Below are positions 44,345 to 55,677 of a DNA stretch of 64,000 nt, piece by piece. Made by a program: the position numbers and the translations under genes. The notes under the pieces were generated by a model. It ran no database searches and was not told the DNA's origin. It saw nothing but the letters and a program-made list of their open reading frames with translations. The stretch covers positions 95,400,781-95,464,780 of the forward strand of contig CM060898.1 in the NCBI GenBank assembly GCA_030762935.1. The letters are read 5' to 3'. Source of the DNA: Hymenopus coronatus. Taxonomy: Eukaryota > Arthropoda > Insecta > Mantodea > Hymenopodidae. Position 1 is the first letter of the stretch; each line of letters starts with the position of its first letter.

Positions 44345-45250
44345 TTCTCGATGCCTTACTCCCACATGACTTTCTCTATCTATTTTGCAACAACCTATTC
44401 ATTCAAAGGCTTATATTTTATGTACTACATGATAATCAAGTAAACATTAGCAAAGTGGTCTTATTATATATTTATTTGTAGGCATAATCCACAAGAAATA
44501 AGGGAGTGCCTTAGTTAGACTAACGTGATAATCAAATTTTTAAGGGCTGGTCACTATATATGAGTACTATATATTACTATATATTAGTGCTAAAATTAGG
44601 TTATCTTTGCATGGCCAGGAGTTAAAACAGAAAAATGTAAAAAATAAAAAATAAAAAAAAAATACGACTTCCCATTGGAGAAAAATATAAGCACTGGAGA
44701 ATATAAACTAATAACAAGCAATAGTTAATCCCATTAAAAATACATTTTACATAAATTGTGTGATTTTACGAGATCTATGTACATTTTTATGTAGTAAGCT
44801 TCTGTCAGTCTCTTACGGTTTTCCGGTTAAGCAAAGGTGCTCTGGAATGATAGGACCTCAGAGGCTATTACCAAAAAATTCAAGATATATGTTTAATTTT
44901 TCATGAAAATACCTTAACATATGGTATTTTAATCAAACCCATAGAACTATTTTTGAGAAAGTCTAAATTTTCGAAAAATTTTCTATATAAAAGATAGCTA
45001 ATATTAAATGTTCACGAAAACAACGTATCGAATCCTTAAAAAAGCAGAACTTAAATATAAAGTTTGTTATTTAAAGAAATTTTCATTTTTGAGTTGTATT
45101 GGTCATAGGCAATGCGGGACCTTTTCTAAAATGCTTTCTTTGGTTTCAGGTGGCCCTAAAGCATGTATTTCCGTGAAATCTCGACATAGAAGTTTTTGTT
45201 TGACTACGGTGCCTTCCTTACTTACTATACGTAGCAGAGAAACTAAAAAC
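44345..45250 (+). mobile_element. HINE-like copy, full length, diverged
   Basis: It starts TCTCGATGCCTTACTCCCAC and ends CTTACTATACGTAGCAGAGA then AACTAAAAA. An A-rich tract occupies 44636-44662. The CA tract is lost. Confidence 0.72.
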
Positions 45251-46855
45251 TTATGCATTTGCTTAAGGGTGAGCATTCATATTATTTCATTTTAAAAATA
45301 TTGTTTTAAAATTCTTTACAATGTTAGTCATATCTCAGAAGTAAGCTTAAAACGTTGTATGTTTACTGCGATTGTCATTAGAAACATATCAGGTGGTCCA
45401 ACTGCCCCATATTTGACATTACGGACATCCCTTCGTGCGATAAAAATGCTGCAGAACTCAACGGGGCTATTTCAAATTAAAACCCACCAGTGCGAAACTG
45501 GTATGTGCAACCTACGTTTTACCCTCTCAATAAGCTTGAACTGATCATATCCCTGATAAGCAAGAGAGTTAAAACGACGGTCTCTCCGGCCAGATCCCCT
45601 CTGGCGGATTAAAATTAAAATAACCCTGCTGAGTCGTACAACGCACGAAGTGATATCTGTACACGCAAAATCCGGGGCAGGTGGTCCATCTGGTATTTGC
45701 ACCTTCTTTACTAAACCTCAGGAACTTACCAGTATTCTGAGAAGTTCAGCGCAAATGCGGATAGGAGATGAAGCAGCTCAACGTGTCTCTGGTTTGTTAG
45801 AAATACTTCCTGTATATCCTGTCTGGCAATAGTTCTTCATATCAACTTGAATCTGACAACATGCTTCATTATAATACTTATTCAAGCTGGCTGCCTGATT
45901 TTGGTCGGTTAGCGTTTTCAACTTCAATATAGATTTGATTCATTTTATTTATGTCCCAACCCTTCTTTATGGCACTATTGCACAATTATTTAGAAGATTT
46001 TTATGTTGAATCTTTCCCTCTACCCCTTGTGGGGCCAAAGAGATGGTGTATAAGTTTAACATTTCATCTATTGTAATTAACTAAAATACTGTTCTACTAT
46101 TCCATCCGATAACTGTTCAACATCCACAGGGCATTAACAGAGTATGCAGGATTTCCAGAACTTAACGGACCATCCAATCTATTGTTACTATATGGTTGCA
46201 GAATATGTACCTTCAGGCCATCTATTTTGTACCTTCCTCTTTCTCCGTAAGGCTCCTGCACGAAGCCTTAGGACTTCCTTAGATGGAGGACACTATTAGG
46301 CGCCGAGCTACAAACTTCTACAGCAGTTTACTCTCCTATCGGAGCGCCTTCGTTTAGTCTTTTTGGGATTATAACCCCCCAAAATGGGCACTTCAGGCTC
46401 ACCTGCTTCCCCGCAAGACATGCGGGACTTTCCAGCAACATTAGAACAATTCCATCAGCAACTACAGACCTTCCAAGAGTTGCTTGGATATCAACATTTA
46501 AACAAAATACCAAATGCAACAAAATTTCGAAATAAACTTAACGCTAGCAGTTCACAAGAGCCGTTACACCGTGACTGCCAACCGTTAAGGAGATATCTGA
46601 CTACCTCCTATCACTCCACATCCTCATTTTCACCCTTCACCCTGTAAACCCTATATTCCCATCAGAGCGTGGTTAAGCCCTAGCACGTTCTTTGGTTTCT
46701 AAGTAAATATTATGACAAGAAGCTTTCGTTAATCTCAATTAAATTATTAAAAAACTATCAGCAGTTGTACTACTATTGATCATAGTCAATCATTGCATTA
46801 AGAACGCGAGAAGTAAACGAAATTAATTCGTCATTCGATTTTAAAACATAGTACC
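45251..46855. other. Longest block without a recognised repeat
   Basis: This 1.6-kb block lacks HINE, SINE and clear LINE motifs. Short open stretches (45472-45702 minus, 45650-45832 plus, 46384-46647 plus) carry no domain I recognise; the last is glutamine-rich around DFPATLEQFHQQLQTF. It is the best place in the window to look for an exon or an unknown element, but nothing here supports a call. Confidence 0.35.
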
Positions 46856-46861
46856 AGGCAG

Positions 46862-47165
46862 GATGCTTCAGGCCGTTTAGTCTGTGGCTCGCATTCAAAA
46901 GGTCGATGGTTCTATCCCCATGGCCGGGCTACCTGATCCATGATTTTCGGGGGTTTCTCGGATCATCAGGCGAATGCTGGGTAGGTTTTTTTCATCCCTC
47001 TAATTTTCTGTCCCTCCATGTTGCTTTCAGTATCATTTCATTCATCCTTCATCCCTAGATTTCTTTTAAGGTTCGAAGTGTCGACGATAGTGGTCGGTGG
47101 CAGGGAAAATGGTTGCCAACAGCGACTCTCACCGCTCCGAACTTCAGCTGGTTGCCGGGATGAGG
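46862..47165 (+). mobile_element. tRNA-derived SINE, family S5 (copy 3)
   Basis: CAGGCCGTTTAGTCTGTGGC (A-box region) and GGTCGATGGTTCTATCCCC (worn B box) are followed by TCGGGGGTTTCTCGGATCAT and CAGGCGAATGCTGGGTAGG, in the same order as 4125 and 31562. The right boundary is approximate. Confidence 0.65.
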
Positions 47166-47578
47166 GCCGTCCCTAGTTGAACAGGGTCCCCGGTCTATTT
47201 GTCCGTTGTCGAAGTGCTTCTGTCTGGAAACGTAGACCCTGTCATTGTAGTGCCGTTACTCTTGGTTCCGACCGCTCGGTATATCCTCTCACCACACCCC
47301 TCCCTCCCGGGAGGTCCCCGTCGTGGGGCATAGGTGAAATAACCAGCATACGGTTCGGTGCCGAGTCTCCTCCATCCGTAACATATCTCTATTCTTATTT
47401 TAAATCAAATTGCGCTCGAATGAGCATACAGAATATTCCTATTGCAACATGAGTAAGTTGGTTAATATAGAATAACCTGGGTGTTAGTTGTGCAGGATCA
47501 ATGAACAATTTGTGCCACTAACAATAAAAGTGTTAGGTATATATTTTTGTACATAAATTAATGTGCTAATATGTAATA
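47166..47578. other. Unassigned sequence
   Basis: The GC-richer part (47166-47390) may be the distal SINE body. The rest is AT-rich and leads into an AAT microsatellite. Confidence 0.3.
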
Positions 47579-47579
47579 A

Positions 47580-47618
<39 letters not shown>

Positions 47619-47619
47619 T
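47579..47619. repeat. (AAT)n microsatellite
   Basis: Uninterrupted AAT trinucleotides. Confidence 0.97.
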
Positions 47620-48331
47620 GAGGATGAGAGAGCCAGCAACAAGACGCGGCAGCAGTGATTGGTGAAGCGGTCACAAACATCAAAGATACTCACTCGTAGC
47701 TACGAGACAAAGAAGCCTGGCTGGCGCTAACACTTTTTCTCTCTTTGCTACATTTTCCCCAAGCTCCCTCGCTTTGTTACTTGGATTCCTTCCTTCCCTT
47801 GCAGCTTGGGGTGGAATCTTTGCTTTGCTTGCTTGCTCCCGCCTCGCAATTGTTCGTATTATTCGCGATTCGTTTAGCAGAGGGACGTGAGCCGAGCGGG
47901 CAAATTGGATTACCTCCTCTCGACTGCACGGCAGTCGCTGCAATCGTTCAAACTCGATTTCCGATGGCGCACTACTGTTTTTTATGTGTGCCGCGGATTA
48001 ATTATGGAACAGGCCTCGAGAACATCGGGCTCTGTGTGGGGAATTCCGGCTATTTTCCGGAAAAAAACTAAAACTGAAAGGCGTTGCTTCGCAACAAAGG
48101 TATATTCAAAGCCCTTCTACACCACGTGTTAATACTTATCCCTGCTGCTAGACCATTGGCTTCAGGGTTTCACGATCTCAGAACTACAGGATATTTCTGT
48201 AACGGATATACTGACGCTTTGATACGCATCAAAATGTTATCTGGTGATCAATGCCGGCTCGTGCACATTTTACTAGGTATGGCACATTAAAATGCATTTC
48301 TGTGTTATATTCATATGAGGTCCTCTACTCA
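47620..48331. other. GC-richer non-repetitive block
   Basis: It includes a perfect 14-bp palindrome CTCGTAGCTACGAG at 47693-47706. An open stretch of 108 codons (47745-48071 plus) overlaps an 81-codon one, both without recognised domain. Composition is unlike the neighbouring HINE copies. It could be a promoter or first-exon region or an unrelated insertion; motifs alone do not decide. Confidence 0.3.
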
Positions 48332-49174
48332 TTTTTACTTTCTCTACACGTACTATGTACATAGTGTACAGAGAAGGTATTGTATTGCATCCAAAAATTC
48401 GATACCGAGATTTCACTTGAAATACATGCTTCGAGACCTCCTCAATCCAAAAAAAGCATTTTTAGACAAATGTCCATGTGAGTGTGTCTGTGTGTATGTG
48501 TGTGTTTGTGGGTAGCAAAGCTCAAAAACGAAAAGACCATTAAATACCAAACTTGGCATTTAAGATGGGTATCTTCCAAGGATGCGACACGAAAATTTTC
48601 AGTAAAACCCCCCACCCCATGGAATGTTTTTAGAAAATTTTGATTTTCTCAAAAATGGCTGTAATGATTTTGATTAAAATCTCTAACATTTAAGATATTT
48701 ACATGCAACATAAAATATATATCTTGAATTTTCTGGGAATAGTCTCTAAAGACTCATTTATTCTAGATGATTTTCATTGAATTTTGCATAACTGGTAAAC
48801 TGTAAGAGATAGACAAAAGCTTACTATACAAAAAATGTAGATCACGATAAAACACACACTTTATATCATATACATTTTTTTCGTGGAGTTGAATCATGTT
48901 TTAAATATTCCTTGTTATTGGTTTCAGCTTTAAAAACATACTTTTCTCATACAGAAATTTATCAAATCCTGATCATACAAACAAAGGAACTTCAGTCACA
49001 TAGCAACCACTTTAATCCATGGTACTCCCATATTTTCCTTCTACTTATAAGGAATCAAGTATTTCTGCTAAATGTTCTCGATTATCATTAAGTAAATAAA
49101 ATAATAAGCTTTTTAACAAACATTTGTTGCAGAGATGTAGAGAAAGTCATATGAATGAAATGCATCAGATTTTT
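48332..49174 (-). mobile_element. HINE-like copy, full length
   Basis: A good reference: TTTTTACTTTCTCTACACGT, ACTATGTACATAGT, GTACAGAGAAGGTATTG at the start; GCAGAGATGTAGAGAAAGTC, ATATGAATG and GCATCAGATTTTT at the end. Confidence 0.87.
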
Positions 49175-49204
49175 CAATAAACTGTCGTACGTAAGTTTAT
49201 TTTT

Positions 49205-49308
49205 CTATAATATTAATCCAAATAAATCTTTGTGGAGCTAACCATTTCAGAGATATTCCCTGTTATTGATTTCAGTGAACCTTTCGCCGTGTAACTATGC
49301 AAACAACG

Positions 49309-49366
<58 letters not shown>
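49205..49366 (-). mobile_element. HINE-like fragment plus (CA)n
   Basis: AACCATTTCAGAGATATTCC and CTGTTATTGATTTCAG are minus-strand family words. A 55-bp (CA)n run follows at 49312-49366. Confidence 0.55.
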
Positions 49367-49370
<4 letters not shown>

Positions 49371-49750
49371 CCTTAGTTTATTTCGGGGATCCACAGGGCA
49401 ATTCCAGTCGTTTCGAGACTGGTGTCAGTGGAAAAATTATGTCTTGTGTTAGCATCGTCTACCTCAAGGAAACAAAGATTTAATGTCAAATGAGAGGAGG
49501 AATTTTTGTGTTGCTCAAAAGGAGACAATGTAAAATGCCTCATTTATAGCAAGATATTACGTGGTTTTCTTCGAGCAAACTTTGAACGGCACTATAGTAG
49601 ATATCATACCGTACATAACGAAAAAATTACTATTTTCTAATCTACATTGTGATAACTTCTAAAAGGTTTACATCTAAACATAACAACCATATCATGCCAT
49701 ATGGCAATTCTCTTAACCAAGAAGTCAAATTACCTTGCGAGATCGTTAAG
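49367..49750. other. Unassigned sequence
   Basis: No family block is seen. It is followed directly by a truncated HINE copy. Confidence 0.3.
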
Positions 49751-49751
49751 T

Positions 49752-50248
49752 CGTAAAATGGCTCTAATGATTTGGATTAAAATATCGTCTATTAAAGATA
49801 TTTCATGTCCAATTAAATGTATATCTTGAATTTTTTGGGAATAGCCTCTGAAACCCTCTTTATTCTGGATGATTTTTGCATAACTGGTAAACCGTAAGAG
49901 ATAGACCAAATCGTACTACAGAAAATGTAGATCTCGTTAAAACAAACGAGTGTAGTTGATCGCTTCTGATATATTTATTGTTATTGGTGTCAGTTTTAAA
50001 ATACTTTACATTATTCTGGTCAATTACTGGTCGAGCAAAGAAACGAATTTCAATTACATAGCAACCAGCTTTTAAAAGATTTCACTATTGCTTTAGACTA
50101 GTGTATTCCCATGTCCCTCTAAGGAACTATAATAAAATTATTTCTCCTAATGTTTATCTCGATTAGCATTAGATACATAAAAGAATAATCTTTTGTAAGA
50201 ATAGTTTGAAAAGAATAGAAGGACGTGTGAATGGAAAACATTATATTT
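49752..50248 (-). mobile_element. HINE-like copy, 3' truncated
   Basis: It begins at AAAATGGCTCTAATGATTTG and ends AAAAGAATAGAAGGACGTGT and GAATGGAAAACATTA. Confidence 0.72.
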
Positions 50249-50249
50249 T

Positions 50250-50336
50250 TTACTTTCTCTACAGATACTATGCATAAAACAACGCTGTAGAGTTCCTTGG
50301 CGAGCTGTAGAGAAAGGAATACATTCTTTCACGCCA
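50250..50336 (-). mobile_element. HINE-like 3' end fragment with altered hairpin
   Basis: TTTTTACTTTCTCTACAGAT, ACTATGCATA, then an inserted AAACAACGCTGTAGAG segment and GAGCTGTAGAGAAAGGAATA. The hairpin carries an extra CTGTAGAG word. Confidence 0.6.
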
Positions 50337-50858
50337 GGAATAAATATTTTATGAACTCTTGTTTATTATTTGTTTATTTTGTATTTCATCTCATGTTGAA
50401 TTTCTCACCAGGTTTTTATCTGAGTTTTAACAAAGTACATTGTTTCGGCAGCGAGCATTTTGGAAGACAGAGGTGATACAAGGGTGCGTCGCAAACCAAA
50501 ACGAGTAAAGCTGGGGTAGGCGCCAATAGGGTCGTTACGGCGGTGCCGCGGCGCCTGCAGCATCAATGGGTGGGGCTGTTGTCATAGTAACGCATCCGCC
50601 TGTCTGCACCCCTCTCTGTGTTCCCTCAAAGGGTTTGATATCGCTAACACAGCGATTTTCATCACTGATATTTCACAAATCTGAGCATCGGAACGACGCC
50701 GCCTGGATTATTACGCTTTTGTTTTCATCTCCAACTTGCAAATTTACCGAAACGCACAAATTACATGCTTCTTCATTCACTTAAGCAATACTTATTTCCA
50801 TGCTAAAACACTGCAGATACAGCACATTACATTATGAAGTTAGGGAGATCTATAGACA
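50337..50858 (+). promoter_or_regulatory. GC-rich block with CCAAT and X-box-like motifs
   Basis: CGCCAATAGG at 50521-50530 is a CCAAT-box-like word, GGCGGTGCCGCGGCGCCTGC follows, and GTTGTCATAGTAAC at 50578-50591 fits the RFX X-box pattern of two inverted half-sites. Together they look like a TATA-less promoter, possibly for a ciliary gene if the X-box is real. No downstream exon is recognised, so this is motif-based inference only. Confidence 0.25.
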
Positions 50859-51115
50859 TGAAATGGCGTTTTTATTTATAGACGCTCTTTAACTACTGTG
50901 CTTCTCAGCATCCCATTCTATGTTGCACGTGAAAGACCGCTTAAAATTATAAGGCTTGAGGTCCTTTTATGCGCCGTAAATCTACGACACAGGACCTACG
51001 GCTTTATTTCCTTCCGAAGGAAGCCTTGCTAAGGATTTTTACACCCGAAAAAAATCCATCGTCCTCCGCCGGGTTTGAACCCGCAACCTTGGGTACACCA
51101 CCACACCACGGAGGG
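50859..51115 (-). mobile_element. tRNA-derived SINE, family S4 (copy 1)
   Basis: On the minus strand the head is at the right: CCTCCGTGGTGTGGTGGTGT (A box) and GGTTGCGGGTTCAAACCCGG (B box). The body includes GGCTTCCTTCGGAAGGAA, a hairpin-forming palindromic word, and extends to GACGCTCTTTAACTACTGTG (reverse) at the left. It matches 60712-60935. Confidence 0.8.
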
Positions 51116-51412
51116 GGACAGGAAAGGAAGTTCTATAGAATCGAAGAATACTCAAAATCAAACGAGACCAAATTATTTATTGTTTCTGTGAAATCACATT
51201 CATAAAAGTGTACTGCACAATACTTTTTCGATTAATATTACTGTTTATAGCCGCGCATATAATTTTGAACAATAGCGTTTAACAATATCTCTGATATTGA
51301 TCAATCATTTTCCCTTATCGTATCTATATTATACGTGCAAGAATGATATGTTATTGGATAAAATGTCAATTTGTTATTGTACTGCTTGTACGGATATATG
51401 TGAGGTATATAG
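51116..51412. other. Unassigned AT-rich sequence
   Basis: Nothing is recognised here. Confidence 0.3.
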
Positions 51413-51417
51413 AAAAA

Positions 51418-52966
51418 ACTGATATGTTCCATTCACATGACTTTGTATACATCTCTGCAACAAATTATTGCCAAAAAGCTTATGCTTATATTTACTTCAT
51501 GCGAGAAAAAAATTGGTAGAAATAGTCTTATTACTTACTTCCTTATAAGTAGAAAGGAGATAAGGGTGTACCATAGACTAAAGTGATAGTAAAAGCTGGT
51601 TGATATGTGACTGAAGTTCCTTTATTTGTATGGACACGAGTTGACAAATTCCCGTGTGAGAAAAGTATAGGTGTTTTAAAGATGAAACCAACAATAAGGA
51701 ATATCTCAAAAATAGCCAACTCCACGAAAAAATGTATATAACACAAATCGGTATTTTAGCGAGCTCTACATTTTTATTAAGTAAGTTTTTGTCTATCTCT
51801 TACAGTTTAACAGTTATTCAAAATTCCACAAAATTCATCCAGAATAAACATGTCTTCAGAGGCTATTCCCAAAAAATCTGATGCGATCCATTCACATGAC
51901 TTTCTCTATATCTCTGTAAATTATTATTGTTAATAAGCTTATCTTTTATTTATTTCATGCTAATCGAGAAAAATTAGCAGAAATAGTCTTATTTCTTGCT
52001 TTATTGTTAGTAGAAGCGAAATAAGGGAGTACCATAGGTTAAAGTGAAAGCCAAAAGCTGGTTGCTATGTGACTGATGTTCCTTTGTTTGTATGGACAGG
52101 AGTTGGCAAATTCCTGTATGAGAAAAGTATGTTTTTGAAAGCTGAAACCAAGAAAAAGGAATATCTCAAAAACGATCAACTCCACGAAAAAAATGTATAT
52201 AACATAAGTTGTGTGTTTTAACGTGCTCTACATTTGTTGAGTGGTAAGTTTTTGTCCATCTCTTACGGTTTAGTAGTTATGAAAAATTCATCCAGAATAA
52301 AGTAATCTTCAAAGGCTATTCCCAGAAAATTGAAAATATACATTTTATTTGTCAGGTAAATAACTTTAATATACCATATTTTAATCAAAATCGTTACCAT
52401 TTTTTAGAAAATAAGAATTTTCGACAAAAATTCCATGTAAAGGGTAATTTGCGGTGGGGGGAATTTTCTCAAAATTGTCGTGTCGCATCCTTGGAAGATA
52501 CTAAACTTAAATACCAAGTTTGGTATTTTACCGACTTTTCGTTTTTGAGTTATCGTGTTCACAGACACACGGACACACACACGGACCATTTTCTGAAAAT
52601 ACGTTTTTTGAATACAGGGGACCCTAAAACATATATTTCCGGTAAAATCTCGGTATCGAATTTTTTGGTGGAGTGCAATACATTCTCTATACACTATGTA
52701 CATAGTGAGTATAGAGAAAGTAAAAATTCAAGATATACATCTTATTTGTCATGCAAATATCTTTAATATACGATATATTAATCAAAATCTTTAGAGTCAT
52801 TTTTGAGAAAATCAAAATTTTCGAAAAATGATCCATGTAAAGCGTAGTTCGGGTGGGGGGATTTTCTTGAAAATCTTCGTGTCGCATTCTTGGAAGATGC
52901 TGAACTTAAATATCGTGTTTGACATTTAACTGGCTTTTCGTTTTTGAGTTATCGTGTTCACAGACA

Positions 52967-52998
<32 letters not shown>

Positions 52999-53153
52999 TC
53001 AACCTACAGACCTTTTTTTCAAAAATTATTTTTGGATGCCGAGGACCTCAAAACAAGTAGTTCCGGTGACATCTCGATGTCAAATATTTGAGTGGAAAAC
53101 AATAGGTACCTTTTCTGTCTCTATGTGCATAGCACGTGTAGAAAAAGTAAAAA
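51418..53153 (+). mobile_element. Host HINE-like copy split by a nested HINE-like copy
   Basis: Left piece 51418-51876 stops in GGCTATTCCCAAAAAA. Right piece 52727-53153 resumes with TTCAAGATATACATCTTATT, exactly the order found in unbroken copies (CCCAGAAAATTCAAGATAT). It carries a (CA)n run at 52968-52997. Confidence 0.88.
51877..52726 (+). mobile_element. Nested HINE-like copy, full length
   Basis: It is 850 bp, from TCTGATGCGATCCATTCACA to CTATGTACATAGTGAGTATA then GAGAAAGTAAAAA. Because host and insert are both known, this copy fixes the element ends to within the flanking A-run. Confidence 0.9.
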
Positions 53154-53905
53154 TATGTTGTATTCTATTCACATAGGTTCTACAAACTATTTTTACAATA
53201 GATTATTCTTGCATCTTCATCATGCTAATCTATAAACATTAGCCAAAATGGTTGTATAATTCCTTCTTAGTAGAAGGTAATAATCTAGGCTAAAATGACA
53301 GTAAAATCTTTTAAAAGCGATAGCGACTATCATTGGAATTCGGTTCTCTTTGCAAGGCCAGAAGTAAAATAAAAGTTATAACAAACGTACAGGGATTCAA
53401 GTTTGAGAGACACACTATTTTAAAATGAAACCAATAACAGAGAATATCCCGGAAATGGCTAACTCTATAAGAAATATTGTACATGAAATAATGTGTAATA
53501 TGCTTTTGTCTATCTCTTACCGTTTACCAGATGTGCAAAAGTCATTCACCGGCTATTCTCAAGAAAGTTAGTACAGGTATAAATTTTATTTATTATATAA
53601 AAATGTTTAATACATGACACTTTAATAAAAAAGTGTTTCAAATAAAATGTATTTTAGGCTGTTTGCTTGTATTTTGTAGATCTTCATGCCGAATCCTTGG
53701 AAGGTACTGAACTTAAATACCTAGTTTGGTATATTTAACCAACGTTTGATTTTGAACTATGTTGTGTGCACACACACACATACACACGCAAGAACCCTTT
53801 TTTAAAAAGGCTCTCAAGGCTTATTTCCGGTTTAATCTCAGTATGAAACTTTGGGTGATTTATAATACCTTCTCTATCTACTATGTGCATTGTACATACT
53901 AAAAA
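53154..53905 (+). mobile_element. HINE-like copy, diverged, worn ends
   Basis: TTGTATTCTATTCACATAGG opens and CTACTATGTGCATTGTACAT closes it. CGGTTCTCTTTGCAAGGCC and GAATATCCCGGAAATGGC are body blocks. It follows the previous copy without spacer. Confidence 0.72.
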
Positions 53906-55665
53906 TCTATTATACCTACAGAAACAGAAATAAATTTAAGGAACTAGAAGTTAAAGAGAGATTTAAAAGTCTTTTAGAACTAGAGAAAATTCTTGGAAGA
54001 TATTGTTGAGAATAAATTAGATGCAAACATTTGGGGAATACAGAATAAAACTATAAAACAAAATGAAGAAACCTGAAGTATTGACAACATTAAATAAAAG
54101 AGACATTAAGATGACCACTGACTGCAAGGAGTCACCAAATGATCTATTAGATAAACTACATCCAGATGACGACCAAAAATTAGATGATAGCAACCACGTA
54201 CTTGAATAAACATGACATTTCCGTATCAAAACACAAAAATGATATATCCTTTGGATATAATATAAATTAGGTTGATAATTTCAAAGATTGAAGAAGAAAA
54301 TAGCTGCCGGACCTCACGGAGTTATAAACCAAATTTTAGTTTATTTAGAAGAGACAATTTCATATTTTTTGTATAAATTATTGAATGGAAGGGTCGCTTT
54401 CCAAATTGTTGGAAAGAAGCAAAACTAATTATTCTAAACAAGATAACTGGTAAAGACCAAACGACCCTAAATCTTATCGACCTATTAGTTATTAAAAAAA
54501 TTGGAAAATATTTTGAAGGGCTTTGCAAAACAAATAATTAATTTTGACTTATGATTGGAATGAGTTGTAAACAATTTGAATTTAGAAAGGGTCTATCAAC
54601 CGAAGACGCGATAAATGTAGCATTAAGAACCGTAAAAAATTCACATGCTGTATATGTTATGGGCATTTTTAATTGATATTTCCGGCGCATTTGAGAGTCT
54701 GTAGTGGTTATACTTTTTCTTTTTTGGAGAGATTACGTCAGAAGGATTACTCAAAAATGTTTTTATAAGATATTAAGCGATTATTGTAAGTACAGAGACT
54801 TTTTATGGAAGGTTAATAATACAGTATGCCTACTGCGTCGGTTTTCGGACCGTTATTTTGGAACTGGAGACCTTATTGAACGATTTAAATGACGACGCAA
54901 ATATAAAAAACACCATTGCATATGCCAATGATTTTTAATCATTATTTGATGTAAAAGTAGGAATGACTTGGAAAGCAAATTGAAGAATCTAACGCAAACT
55001 GAGTAACTAATGCACAAAGTCCAAATTCCAAATAGCACTGAATAAGTCAAATTATATGATGTAAATGGTTAGTTTAATCCAAGCATAAAGCTTAATAATC
55101 AAATTATAAGAATACAATAGAGAGCCAAATATCTTGAAATATATTTGGATGAGAAACTAAATTTTAGGAAGCATACTGATTACATAAGAAACAAATAGAA
55201 ACCGTAATGGTGAAACTGGCCAGTCAAACTTTAAAATACTTACAATTAACTAGAATTTCAACATATAATAGCAAGTATATTTGCATCCATGATAACATAC
55301 GTCGCTAGCCTTTGGGTCAGTTGGATGCAGAATGTCCAAATAAGAAACCTATTATGGAAAACTCAAAGAAAACTTTTACTACGGTATATAGGAGCAGTTA
55401 AGGATATGTTTTTTATTTAAATAGAAGGACATTTTAGTTAAAGAAGAATGAATTTGAATAGTAACACAAATGATTGGGATATGTGAAAATGAAGCTTAAA
55501 TTAAGCCTTTTTTGAGGTTAAGCTGGTAACACGAGTGGGATAATATGGAAGCGGGAAGAAGAGTATACAATTTATGTAATAACGTAAACGAAATATTTAG
55601 ATTCAAGCATATTCACCTACTAGATGGCTAATTCATTACATTATTGGATATGCACCTTATAAGAC
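53906..55665 (+). pseudogene. R1-like non-LTR retrotransposon remnant (copy 1)
   Basis: Reverse-transcriptase motifs appear in order across shifting frames. They are KLDANIWGI (about 54017), AAGPHGVIN (54304; usually APGPDG), CWKEAKLII (54399), DPKSYRPISY (54463), QFEFRKGLSTEDAI (54572), DISGAF (54675, motif A), PTASVFGPLFWN (54825; usually PQGSVLGP) and YAND (54921; usually YADD, so the catalytic pair is damaged). YLEIYLDEKLNF (55130) and EWDNMEAGRRVYNL (55534) follow. Stops and frameshifts throughout make it inactive. The endonuclease domain is missing. The motif set suits the R1 clade. Confidence 0.85.
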
Positions 55666-55677
55666 ATATTGAAAAAA

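Noticed and set aside
47745..48071. 108-codon host exon
   Set aside because: It overlaps another open frame of similar length and has no recognisable domain. I recorded the block as unusual rather than as a gene.
52404..52703. Conserved 99-codon reading frame (MYIVYRECIALHQK...) recurring in many places
   Set aside because: It lies on the reverse strand of the HINE 3' region, starts in the terminal hairpin and runs through the microsatellite. Related copies break it at different places and the frame shifts with tract length. The exact repeat at 56207-56506 comes from the segmental duplication.
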